From Hofstenia miamia (Eukaryota; Xenacoelomorpha; Acoela): 64,000 bases of DNA. The notes under the pieces are model-generated. The model had not been told where the DNA came from. It searched no databases and worked only from the letters and a program-made list of their open reading frames with translations. Both the position numbers and the translations under genes were made by a program. Where the stretch lies: positions 493,100-557,099 of the forward strand of contig SCFE01000034.1 of the NCBI GenBank assembly GCA_004352715.1, read 5' to 3'. Of the stretch, positions 24,776 through 36,375 are shown piece by piece. Numbering within the stretch: the stretch's first letter is position 1; every line of letters begins with the position of its first letter.

Positions 24776-25393
24776 TGGGTTCGGGCCCGTGCTCTACTAT
24801 AACGTAAAATGCTAGAATGTTTACATTTTTAAGTTTTTAGGCTATTTCAATGTATTAAATTTAATAATTATTATTTATTACATTTACATTAGTTGAGAGA
24901 TGCAAATGAATAAATGTAGTTGCACAAGGTACTAATTGCATGCATGATGTTGTTTTAGATTGGTTTTTGTAAGTCTACTTTGAAATATCTAAAGGTTTAA
25001 TCATNAATCCTCTGTATAACTGCCCTCGTAGACGCACTCTACGGCTCTGGGCATAGACGTCGCCGTCTGCTCTTCAGAACAGACAGTCTCACATCACCGT
25101 CACCGCCCCCATATGTGCTCCCGCACACATGGCAGCACCTTAGTAATTGTTTAGGCACTAAGTTTGGGTTCGGGCCCGTGCTCTACTATAACGTAAAATG
25201 CTAGAATGTTTACATTTTTAAGTTTTTAGGCTATTTCAATGTATTAAATTTAATAATTATTATTTATTACATTTACATTAGTTGAGAGATGCAAATGAAT
25301 AAATGTAGTTGCACAAGGTACTAATTGCATGCATGATGTTGTTTTAGATTGGTTTTTGTAAGTCTACTTTGAAATATCTAAAGGTTTAATCAT
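24776..25393. repeat. Unmerged contig overlap 5 (229 bp twice)
   Basis: Positions 24776-25004 form a complete small contig (N at 24775 and 25005) that is repeated in 25165-25393. The small contig is therefore redundant, and the DNA before 24775 probably joins the DNA after 25005 directly or across a small gap. Confidence 0.85.
25006..25164. other. GC-rich hairpin-dense block, right part
   Basis: Same composition as 24480-24774 and probably contiguous with it. It holds a nested hairpin at 25021-25053: TGCCC with GGGCA outside, CGTAGA with TCTACG inside. A second has AGACG (25055-25059) with CGTCT (25064-25068). A third, at 25109-25132, has a 10-bp stem with one A/C mismatch that becomes a G-U pair if the minus strand is transcribed, closing a GGGA loop of the GNRA type. 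The alternative stem 25065-25084 also gains a wobble pair on the minus strand. This favours a minus-strand structured RNA, but no family is recognised. Confidence 0.4.
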
Positions 25394-26782
25394 AGAAAAC
25401 TAAAGAACTACTTAGTAGGTCATGGTTTAATATAAGCTTAATTTCTTTTTTACACGAATATAGTGGTGCGGCGTTATAGTTGTAAGTTGTCCTTGGTGCA
25501 CGAGAGTAGGGTTATCCCAAATTCACTAATTAAATGGATCCCATATTCTGGGTGGAGGGAGTAAAAATTGAGGCCTCCAACGGCCACTCACACTGGGTAC
25601 AGGCGTTTAGGCAGACACCTGACAATGGATACATGTTTGTCAAAATCCCATAGTATGTGTGGTAGTATGTGTGTGTACGGGTGTGTGTACATTATAATTC
25701 ATAAATCTTCTTTTTTTTGCCAAAGAAGTGTGTTTTGTCTGTTGACTGTTATTTTCTCTCTGAATATCGAATCTCGTCTATAAAGGAATTTTTCTTTAAT
25801 ACAAATAATCATGATAAAGAATAGCAGCGTAATCTTGTTACAAAAACTACGTTCTGTGTACTTGGTTTTATAAACTATACAATGGACAAATGTAATGCAA
25901 TTAATATACAGTGCCATTCAGTGTTTGTAAATTTAACTTGATGGACGCATTATTTTCAGTTCAACATTTTCCGCAACTGGAGAAGTAAATACCGACAGTT
26001 ATTAAATTTTCCACTCGTGAAATTCGCCATCCCTCTTTTCTTCTTCAGTAAATGCTTCGAATTTTAAATCCAACGCTGATTTACAAATTTGTCTCTTTTT
26101 GATTGAATTATTAAGCATCCCATTTGATTTCCTGCAGTTGATATCAAATGTGTTTTATTAAAATAACCTTACAACCTTGTCCAAATTCTCATTTGGATTT
26201 AATGACCATTTAATGGCGGTTCTAGTAATTTTCTCTTTTTTCTTTTGGAAGTGATTTAAAATAATACTGAAATTTTGGTTACTGTCCAATAGAATGACTC
26301 CTTATTGTATATATCATGCGTTATTTAATTTATTTGTATGACAGTATTTCTAGGTATTTCAGGGCTATTATTTTAGCATGTATTTATATTAAGAATGAAT
26401 TATGCAATTCAACTTGAATAACATTAGTGTTAGCATTCTAAATAGTTTTCAAATGCACCTACTATAATCGCATAACATTATCCGCATCTTGCATTACTTC
26501 CTTGTATACGATTATTGCCAATTGAAATTGGCTGCCAATCTGTGACTAATTTGCTTTCCCAATTCTGTAACATATTGAACTATATGTGTCAGGCGCGTTG
26601 GAATGATTTTCGGAATGGTTGTGCACCTGAAACAAATCCATAAAATTGTAGAATTGTATCTTATTTTACATAAGGTTTGGCTATTAGTAAATTTCCTGAC
26701 TTCATTTCATTTTAAATTTAATAAAACAGTTATTATTAAATAAATAACTTTAACAAATGCAAATCACATAATTTTTTAAGAC
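25394..26782. other. Non-coding stretch
   Basis: A slightly GC-richer patch at 25535-25690 ends in a GTGT-rich run. It has no protein or repeat I can name. The rest is AT-rich and featureless. Confidence 0.4.
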
Positions 26783-26790
26783 ATACAAAA

Positions 26791-26939
26791 TAAAGAGTGA
26801 CATCGGGTACCCGAATAAGCTTGACCCCATTTCGGTTCTGTTGCGGTTCGGGTATCAAATTTTCGGGTCAGCTTCGGGGAGTTAATATTCTGATCGGGTC
26901 GGGTTGGGATCCATACTAAACCCATATTGTCACTGTCTA
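26791..26939. mobile_element. hAT-type MITE, CGGGTCGGGT word family
   Basis: A 149-bp element flanked by an exact 8-bp duplication, ATACAAAA, at 26783-26790 and 26940-26947. The inverted ends are imperfect: the left is TAAAGAGTGACATCGGGT, and the right, reverse-complemented, is TAGACAGTGACAATATGGGT. The interior repeats CGGGT/TCGGGT words (CATCGGGTACCCG, TTCGGGTATC, TTTCGGGTCAGC, GATCGGGTCGGGTTGG). An 8-bp target duplication is the hAT hallmark. There is no coding capacity. Related sequence lies at 60186-60245 and 24395-24425. Confidence 0.8.
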
Positions 26940-26947
26940 ATACAAAA

Positions 26948-29900
26948 ACATGTATTTGCATCTCAAAATGTTGTGTCATAGCATTCACAGGGTTGGCTGA
27001 TTTAAAACATGTTTGTTTTGTTATAGTTTATTCGAAAATGTTAACTTCAGAAAAACCTTGTGCTTATGCTTTAGTAATCCTGGTGAAGAGTATTTGGAAG
27101 ACAGTCGGTCTGATGATATGGGGTTCAGCATTTTTTTAAATTTGAATAGATATTAAGTAGCAATGTGTTTGTGTTTTGTTTTCTCTACTTGAGTTCACTC
27201 TCAAAATGACTTTCATTATGTTGGTTAATCTGGTGTAACACATTTTGTTGATTGTGGGCATCTTGAAAAGTTAATAATATTATCTTCAACGAAATGCTTG
27301 ACATGTAGATTCATTCTTGTCCCCACCTCATCACCATTGAATTTATCCCCACACAATCACAATGAAATATCAAAAATTGGATAATTAATATATTTGATGA
27401 TATCACCCAAAAAGCATTATTGTTAAGTTAGTTTGTTTGCATCCCTATCCCCACCTGCATCTCTTTGATGAGTCTCATCCTTGTTTAATAGTTTTATTTT
27501 TTCATATTAGCACAGTAAGTGCCTTCCCCGGCTCTTATTCCAACGCCATCTCAATTATAGAGACTGCGTTGCTTATTCTTTGAGAATGTGTTGATGCTAT
27601 ATACATTTTCTGCAACGCAAACAACGTTATTGCATCCATTTTTCATGTTTTATTAATTTCGCTTAATGTAGTTTCAATTATTTTTTGAAAACTGACTGTT
27701 ATATTTTATATTAATTCTCAATGAACGTTGAACTGAACATGCTCAGTATAAAGAGGATAGGATACTTTGTCCCTTTACTAGCCTTTTTGTCTAATGCACC
27801 TCTTATCAGCTGAAAAATTGCTTTCACTGTCTCTCGACTTAACCTTGAGCGTCTCTAAACGATTATGGTGAACATGAAAACCTCTGTTTTAGACAACAAG
27901 GCCAAATTCAATATCATTTCTCCATCTCGAGACTACTCGTCTGCCTTGTAAAAAGGTAAACTAGGATAGGAAAATGTGTTTCGAGAGACCTATTCTTAAA
28001 AAAATAGTATCATTTTATTATCATTTTTCGACCAATTTCATTTGAATGTTGATCATAATTGGTGAACAATGCACATGTACATTTAAATAAATTTGACATA
28101 TAAATGAAGCATCTTGGCTTTGATCATCTTTGCGTAGACTGGATATTTATACGCTCACAGTTTTTGCTACGTCGATATTTTAATTCCTCTTTTGTATGGG
28201 AATTTGTGGCAGTCACGATCACGGAGGCGGTACTCTTTAATCAAGTTAACCAATATTGCATAGTTACACGAAGTTCGGCTACGCAGCTTCGCTTTTGTTG
28301 AGAAAGATAAATATATAAGCAAAAGATTGCGTGTTTTCATTTATCCATAAGCCCAAATGTGAGTTTTATTATTTTAATTGGTTCTTGGCTTATAATTTCT
28401 CTAAGCGCGCTGTTTTGTGTTTTTCAGTGTGTAATTTTGACGGACACTTCTCATTGTGATACACTAATTCCCACTAATTTGTAGATAGTAATATCCATTG
28501 TCTGCTTACTTTGAAGCTATTAATGTAATTGATTTATTTCTGAATACGATTTTTCGTTATAAATTTATTGTTTGACTAACCAACAGTTTCGTTTTATATG
28601 ATTTCGTTTAAAAAATTCAAACGAAAAATTGGCTTAGCAGAAAATGAACAAAAACAATTATTCATCAAATAATAACGTAAACAATAGTTTGTATGGGTAT
28701 TCAAAGGAAGATGGCTCAAATTATGAAAACAAAATTTTCATGTGTAAAAAAGTTTAACCGAAAGTTGAAATGAAATTTTCTAATTAATTGGTGTTGTGAA
28801 CCTTAGAGTACTATTAATCCGGATGAAATAGGGTTCCGCATTACCTTTGAGCAAATTGTGTGATCATTTTATAATTGCGGGATTTTTTAAATTGTATACA
28901 ATTCTGCTATCAATGGAATTCGGATATTCTGCTCAAAGCCAAATTGCAATTCACATCCACCATTCCACATTTATTGTTTAACGAAAGCGTATAGAAAACT
29001 AGTTTCAATCAATAACGTGCATGCTCTAAAGGTGTCTATGGATTTCTGTTTGAAATATTTGGTAGTTTGCCATTTTCCAAATGTTATGAAATGAACACCG
29101 GCTTATACGTATATAAGGAAATCAACTGCCTAACAACAAAGGTTTTCATTGGCGCATTATAGTTCTATAGTGTAGCAACACTATTTATAATATTACTCGT
29201 TCATTAAACAGCTTGTCCTTTGACCATATTAATAAGTATAGCAAATACATATATTGAAGAACTAGTTAACAAATATGGAGATGAGGCACAGGGTACGTAG
29301 CTGACAGATTACGATTTTGCGTTTTGACGTCATCATGTAGACAGGCTTATGCCTGTATTGTGTGAAGTTTTCGTAGCAAAATTCGACCTTATTTCACCCT
29401 AAAATAAAGATCAAATTGACTTACATATCCCAAAAAATGTATCGTACTAACTTTCATTCCTAAAACTAAAAAAAGTGCTTGGATTTCTTTACTTTTTGAG
29501 AAATGATTATGTTCAGCAATTTTAATAATCTTTGCGCCACAATTTTTAAAATTTATATAAGCTCTTATTTTTTAAATACGTAGACAATTTTTGCTTGTAA
29601 ACCAATTATTCTCTAATTCAAAATGCGTATATAATATAAATATAAACGGCCTCTAACGAAATTTTTGTATACCCAGAATTAACTGAAATTATAATTTTTG
29701 TAATATTTTGATAATTTAAGTTAAGCAATTGATGAAGTAACACTATGTGCACAGAATCAAACATTTACATTTCCATATATTAACTAGTTCTGTTCCCCAG
29801 ATTCTTGTTTTAGGCTTAAGTGTCCAGGCCGTTGTTTTGGGAACGCCAAGATATTTAATTAAAAAATATAATAGTTATTCCTTATGAGTCCTTTATTAAT

Positions 29901-32734
29901 TAGCAGCACCGTATCTGTTTATTTTTTGAAAATATATTTGTTATCAACACTATTTTTAAATTTCAAAATTTCCTTCAGTTCTTCCCTCACACCTGTTATT
30001 GAATTTCTTGCTTGTTTTTGAAAATTTGTTAAAAGAATTGTGAATGGAATATATAGCGCAGCCTCTCAAATAATGCCGAGGTACACTCCAATTAACAGTG
30101 CCCTAGAGGCAATTGTTAACTTAAGAATTCTGTTAGATACTAAAAATTCCAATTTTGAAGCATGTCACATACTTAAAATGTTAAAACCATCAATGTTAAG
30201 ATTTCAATACAGCTTGTATCGTACTTTTAGTATTCCCTTAACTATCTAAAAACGCATTGAGTTGTTTTTAGAGTAAAAATAAACATTATATGTACTTGTA
30301 ATTCTCGCTAGCAATATAATTAACAAAATTTAACTAACTTTCCCTGCATACACTTTTTAAATGAAACTATTTTGTACATTGAGGAATGTTTGGTATGTAA
30401 TGGATCAAACCTAACTATTAACTAATCAGTTATTGAAAACAATTAATTTGCATTGCTTTATAATGTTCAGTATTAGTTTGGTAAACTTTGTAGATTTATC
30501 TTTTGACTTAAATAACTTGAAGGAATTGTTTTTGGAAGTGAAGTTTTTGAATTTTTCGGCTTTCCAATGTTCTCATCATTGTATTATCGATTTTATCTAT
30601 TTCATTATACAAAGTAACTTTTAATTGGAGTTAATTATTTCTAACTGCTATTCAGCCAACAAGTTTACATGAACTCTCTAATTATTTTGTGTAAATCTTT
30701 TGCTTTTGAGAGAATAAATTAATTAGGGACAAAATATATGTACCACTTTAACGCTGAGAAAACTCCACGCAATTAACCTTTATAATAAGGGGATAAAATT
30801 TATTCAATTTAAAAACATTTATTTAGTGTTTATGTTCTATATATAGTTCGTTGCAAAATGCTTTGGCTTTACTTACTAATGTGTGTATGTCATCTTATGT
30901 CTCTATATAAGCTTCAAAATTTATTTCACAATTAAAATTTTCTTCTTAATAATCGCATAATAGGTTTTATTTTTAGTTTTTTAAACATTTGTTTGATTTT
31001 GGAATTCTAGATTGGTTTGTCTCAAATGTACTAAACGGGTAGTAACATTTAGACAGTTTCCTAATCACATGAATTAAATTATTATATTCAACTACAATTT
31101 TGTAGATTATTACTATAATATTTCTGCACTACATAAATTCCCGCATTTTTAACACTTATGTTATACATTATGAACATTTTGATTGATATTATATATTATA
31201 TTTTATGTTCTAATGCATGTAATACAGTAGTAATATAATCCTCAGCTTAACCTAAATTTCAACTCCCATATATTTCATCTCATATTTATTTGATGTATAA
31301 ATTTAGTCGATAATTTCAACACGCCTACAACGCTCTTAAGACCAAATTGCGGTTGCAAATTCTTTACTATAAGGATTTGTATATTTATGTAATTTTAAAG
31401 CTCAACGTTTCATTTCTTTAATTTAAACTGTTCTAGATACAATAGGAATAGTTTACTTTAAATCTCGAAATCCCGAGGTGCCCATAAATAGTTTTTTAGG
31501 CATGATTGTATCAGCCACCTACATTGTGCTTAAAAGTTGCTTTTTGTTGTTAATATAACGTCGCCATTATATTTCATCTACTCCAAATTTTTATAATGAC
31601 ATATCGTAGTGTTTTTTCAAATAATATCCTCGCACAAATTTCTTCAATTTTCATTTAATGTATTAATTAGAAATAAAAAATTAATGCTTTTTTAACATAA
31701 TAATCTTGACAATACAATACATGGTGGCGGAAGTTTGAAATAAAAGAATGTTTTAGCTCAAACAACGAGTTAAAATGTTTAAAACTTTTATTTCATCTCT
31801 TTAAATCTACGAATTACCGGCACAATCTAGTTTTGCAAAATATAGTGTCATTTTTGTATCATAGCAATTTTAGTCGGAGTGAATTAAATTCTAATGGCTC
31901 AAAAATACAATGCCTATTTCCCAAATTGAAGAAAATGCATTAAATAATCAATGACTTACTGGCATTTTTTCTTAAATGTTTGATTAACACATCTTAGCAT
32001 TTGAAATTATTAGTTCTTAAGTTTAAATAGATGTTTGTATCACTTTTATCGGTTGTCACTTTATGTCAAATCGCATTTTCAAATTTTCGCTAAAAGATTC
32101 AAAACAGGTGATGACCACTTAAGCAAACAATTAGATGTTATCAAACGGCGTTTCGTAGATTTTTCAATGAATCGATTAACATGTTTTTTTTAAATTTGGG
32201 GAATTTATGGAACGAATTTTGTCTGAGAAACTGTGAAACGTTGAGGTTAGGTTTTGCCGTAAAGAATCTGCTTTGCTTAAAAGGACAAACATTTTGATCA
32301 CATTTTCAAACAATTTTCTCCGACCATATTCGACCTTGGTTTTTTAGGCTCCTCAGGCCTGGGAAGGGAAGATTTCTTCCACCCCTATCTAACTCTTGGA
32401 TTCCATTACGATATCATCTTGAAATTTTCAAAAATTTCCCGCCATCATTTTCATAAAAAGTGACTGAGCTTCAACTATCTGAGATGCCTTTTAAAGAGGA
32501 ACATTTTCACATACTTCAAATGTTATAGAAATCATCAGCAAATAAAGTAGAATGCAATTTATTGTAGTATTCTAATATTTAAAATCTCTTTCACTAGAAT
32601 ATAAATAATATATGTAACAATATTATAAGAAATGTAATTATTTAAATATATTTTATTGTTTTACAATTGAAATCAAGTACTCTATGATGATCAGACAAGG
32701 ATAAAATTGCGTTTATCATAACCATTTCTGGAAT
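26948..32734. other. Long non-coding AT-rich stretch
   Basis: Nearly 6 kb with no supportable exon. 27310-27490 repeats the word TCCCCACCT or ATCCCC several times and may be another decayed simple-word element. 29280-29420 has a GC-richer patch with TTGACGTCATCA, which resembles a CRE/AP-1 type site but stands alone. Open frames at 30040-30249 and 30433-30624 lack motifs. Confidence 0.4.
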
Positions 32735-32875
32735 TTGCTGATGTTCTGAGTGCAAGCATTGTTCTGGTTCATACCTGAGAGAGGTTTCTTGGTGCAGATG
32801 TTGAAAGAGTCTTCTCGAATATCACTTATGTTCCTTCGCGACAACGTGAAGTTTATCACTACTACATTTAAAATA
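32735..32875 (+). pseudogene. hAT transposase C-terminal remnant
   Basis: Translation around 32791 gives GADVERVFSNI, matching the start of the hAT dimerisation region (family pattern near NADVERVFS). An upstream hydrophobic stretch and a basic part (VPSRQREVY) follow the expected order. A stop interrupts the frame at about 32775 and nothing else of the transposase is recognisable. It is a short fossil; the match is a single motif, so confidence is moderate. Confidence 0.45.
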
Positions 32876-33416
32876 TAATTTCACGGAATAGTATCTTGTA
32901 ATTGCTTGTAAAATAAAAAAAAACTGTCATGAATATTTTGGTTTTTTGCGCAATTTCAAATGAAAGTAATTGCAAAATTTCCTCTTGTATTTGATAGCTT
33001 CTTTATTGTTCACGAATATTTTAGTAGTGCTATTTTACTAAAATTGGCATTTCCCTTAAAACACAAACAATATTTTAGAATGTTAATTATAAATTATTTC
33101 AATTATGTTTTTAAAATAACACTATCAACAAGCTTAATTGCAATGAAAGGAACATTATTGAATACACAATAAAGCGAATTACTAATATCACAAAAAGTTT
33201 TCTAAGAAAACACCATTTTCCTTAGCAAAGTTTCAGTGGTGAAACAAATGTTTCGAGAATTTTTGGAAACGTTTGAATTGTTTTCTCAATCAAATTTAAT
33301 AATTTATTATGAGTTTTCATTGAAGACACTGTTGAATTCCAATAGTTTGAATGTCAGCAAACTATTTCGAAAATCGATTAAATGTCTGCGAACTAAATCC
33401 GATTCTGATATTTTGC

Positions 33417-33941
33417 TAGATGGGTGCGGTGCGATAATACCGCGGTATGCCGCGATGCGGTGTACTGCGGTAGCGATTTTCACAATTGCGGTGGCTCGCG
33501 GTAAAATTAAAACTAATTCCAGTGGTATAAATGTTACACAGATAACGTGCTTTGCCTTAAGATTTAAATTCTCAAATTATGTCTCAAAAAACTGTTTCTG
33601 AAGCAAAACTAATAAATTTCACATACAAAACATTAAAAGTAATTTGTGCATATTTCTTGGAACATTTGATACTACCCTAATAAAATTGAACGAAATGAAA
33701 AAATACCTAAGAAATTGTTTTTAGGCTTTGCTACGAATGATCCATACTTCTAAGAAACAATTCAAAAATATCTATATTTTCTTACGAAGATAAAAATCGA
33801 CATTGTTGCGGTATACCGCGGTTAAAATTTCAATTATTGCGGTGGTTCGCGTTAAAAAAACGCACATTGCGGTGGTTAGCGGTGAAGTTTTTTTTCTGCG
33901 GTGGAAATAGTTTTACAAAACCTGTACCGCGCTCATCTCTA
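33417..33941. mobile_element. hAT-type MITE, GCGGT/ACCGC word family
   Basis: About 525 bp. The left end begins TAGATGGGTGCGGTGCG and the right end, reverse-complemented, begins TAGAGATGAGCGCGGTAC, an imperfect inverted repeat with a hAT-like TAGAGATG start. Near-duplicate 8-mers flank it (attttgct and attttgac). GCGGT and its complement ACCGC recur over ten times, concentrated in the two ends (33424-33505 and 33800-33935), including ACCGCGGTATGCCGC and GCGGTATACCGCGG. The middle is AT-rich. The open frame at 33236-33601 runs across the left boundary and is not a gene. Confidence 0.7.
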
Positions 33942-36065
33942 ATTTTGACTTTTAAATGGATACTCCTGTATTAAATTTGGTATATTATGGAATAGGGCGT
34001 ATTGGGATACTTCTTTTTTCCCAGGGTTACAAGTAGTCTAATGCTCTATGCGCAAATCCAAACAAAACCTTTCAAAAGTCAAACCCAATTACATTCAATT
34101 TGCAAAAAAATTAAATAATTCATTAATTCATCACTGCATGAGTGCGGAAAATATAATTGTATACCTAGTTTTAACCACACTTGGTTAACAACAGCATTAA
34201 ATACGTTTATTTTTAAATGTAAATTTTAAATTTAAGTGAGGCATTAACTAAATTAAAAATATTTTCAATCATCCTTTGTTACTATTCAAACATTTTGTGT
34301 CAAAAATGCCTGTTTATGGTACATTACTTATTATTCGTGCCTTTCATATCATATTAGAGAATTTGTGAAATTTTTACAAAATGCTTACTGCATGCGCGCT
34401 TTAATACTTTTTATTGTTTAATAATAAATTACATACTGCATTTTCAAGATTATTTCTAAATATCTACTTCCAGAGACGCATGTTTCAAGAATTAAAATCA
34501 AATTTAAGGGAAACATATATTTAATTAAATAATTGGGAATAGAATGTCCTTTTAATGTTGCCATAACTATTCATAAACTTAAAGAAAATTATTTTCTAAT
34601 TATTTTTTAAGTTTTATATAATGAATTTTTTCAGCCTTGTTTTTCTCAAATTTTTCTAATTTCTGTTTAAATGAAGTCATTGAACTATTTTTTTTGTTTT
34701 GAAATTACAGTTAAGGCTAAATTGAGGCATCTATCATCTTTTTCAATCAATGTCTTCGTTCTTTGAAAAATATGTCGACAATTAATTGGAGTAAATTTCT
34801 TTGTTGTTTGCACTCAAACAGCTAACAAAGCTTTATGTTAGTGATTGGAAATATATCGATGTTAATGCAGATGTATTATTGGCTAGGGTTGTCGAGTCTG
34901 ACAATGGTTTATATCCAGTTTTCGTAATGATGTTACGTTCTTTTTCAGTATTCCCAAACCTTGGCGATCGCGCACTCATGTAATATTGCAAATTTGTTCT
35001 AACGTGTAATGCTTGCCTCAATCACTTAAACATATTAAGTTTTTCAATGAAAATTCCGCTTTTTAAAGAAAGTTTTCATGAGGTAGAAAGAACATGTGAG
35101 ACCTTGAATGTTGCTTATGTATATAAGCCATGCATGACAAGTTTTAGACATCTTAATTTGTTTTTGAGTTTCAATTTTTTTTCAAAAAACCAAAAAATTT
35201 TAAAAAATCTTCAACCTATGAATTGTTCAGGTATAAATTCAAATGGTTTTAAAAATCATGTTGTGTACACATGCATGATGGCATATTTCGTTCAATTTGT
35301 TCTGATAAAGATTTTGCTTTAATAGAAAAGACTTGATGTTTGTTAGTTTACTCTAATGATAAATTGATGTGCTAGTTTGAAAATTGTATAGATGGTGTAA
35401 AGTCGAATTGTTAGCTTAGGCTCATCTACTAGCCAAAAGTATAACATGCACTTCCAATTCTGTATTAGTCTTGCACCCAATCTTTTTAGATTTGAGTTTG
35501 CAACATCGACGTTACAACGAATTGACGTCTCAATTTGTTTGTTCGTAAGTCTTAACTAACCAATTTATTGACATTGTAGAACAAAGAAAAATTTGACTTG
35601 GTAGACGCCCAGGTTGAGAGGAAAATTGTCTAAAGTTTAGTCTCTAGAATTATAATATAAAGCACAATTTATTTAAGTGTTATAGTTAAGAAGTCCACTG
35701 GGATTTGGCAGTTTCTTTACTGAATTCTGGTAGACTCTTCGACACATAAAATATTTACAGAAATATTGCTTTACTTATTAAATTTGTTCAGATTGCAGTT
35801 GATGTCTATGCGCAGTGATCTTTATTATTTATGTTCAGTTTTTGAAGGATGAATATATTTGAGTTTACAGATAAATAACATTGTTTAACTTGTATTTTCA
35901 ATATAATAATTGCTAATCTACTTTCAATTTTGGAATACTGAGAATTACGCCTTTTCTCTTACTTTTCAATTGTATGTGTTATCAACATCATATAACGCTT
36001 TATGTAAGTAGGTATTATATGTAAAATTGCCAGAGATCTTGCGGTCAAAGGGACAAACTAAATAA
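33942..36065. other. Non-coding AT-rich stretch
   Basis: Open frames at 34801-34983 and 35047-35322 have no motif and no supporting splice sites that I can see. Nothing else noted. Confidence 0.4.
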
Positions 36066-36375
36066 CACTATAATTATAAAGTGATATCGAAGGAATTGGC
36101 CAATCTATTCGTTTTGACATTTTGAGGGCCTTCATCGTTTGTAACCAAATTTTATTGCAAAGTTGGTTTCTACGTTCTATAGCCGGGGATGCACTCAATT
36201 TTCACATGATGAATTTGAATGTCTTCTCTGTATTGTTCTAATTTCTTTGATTGAGATTGGGTGAGCTGCATGTACTATACAGGAGAGCAGTATTCTAGAA
36301 CAGATCTGATTATTGAAATATGTCCAATTCTGGAATTCCTGTACGTTTAAGAAATTTTATGTTGTAATCTTACTT
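36066..36375 (-). pseudogene. Non-LTR retrotransposon reverse transcriptase, C-terminal remnant
   Basis: On the minus strand the order of motifs is that of the end of a Jockey/CR1-like reverse transcriptase: KFLKRTGIPELD, then IIRSVLEYCSPV, then LTQSQSKKLEQ, then, after a frame change, SPAIERRNQLCNKIW, and last a YN-type end (SLYNYS). These correspond to the conserved segments LKRAG, IRSVLEYACPVW, LT..QS..LE and ERR..LC.K in that family. Stops interrupt it at about 36275 (replacing the Trp after SPV) and within the following segment. It is a 5'-truncated dead copy, as usual for such elements. No poly-A tail or target duplication was located. Confidence 0.85.

Noticed and set aside
29310-29335. 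TGACGTCA (CRE-like) sites at about 29325 and 44401 as regulatory elements
   Set aside because: Isolated 8-mers with no nearby promoter or gene; expected by chance or from repeats.
33236-33601. 121-residue plus-strand frame
   Set aside because: It crosses the left boundary of the GCGGT-word MITE; composition change in mid-frame and no domain.
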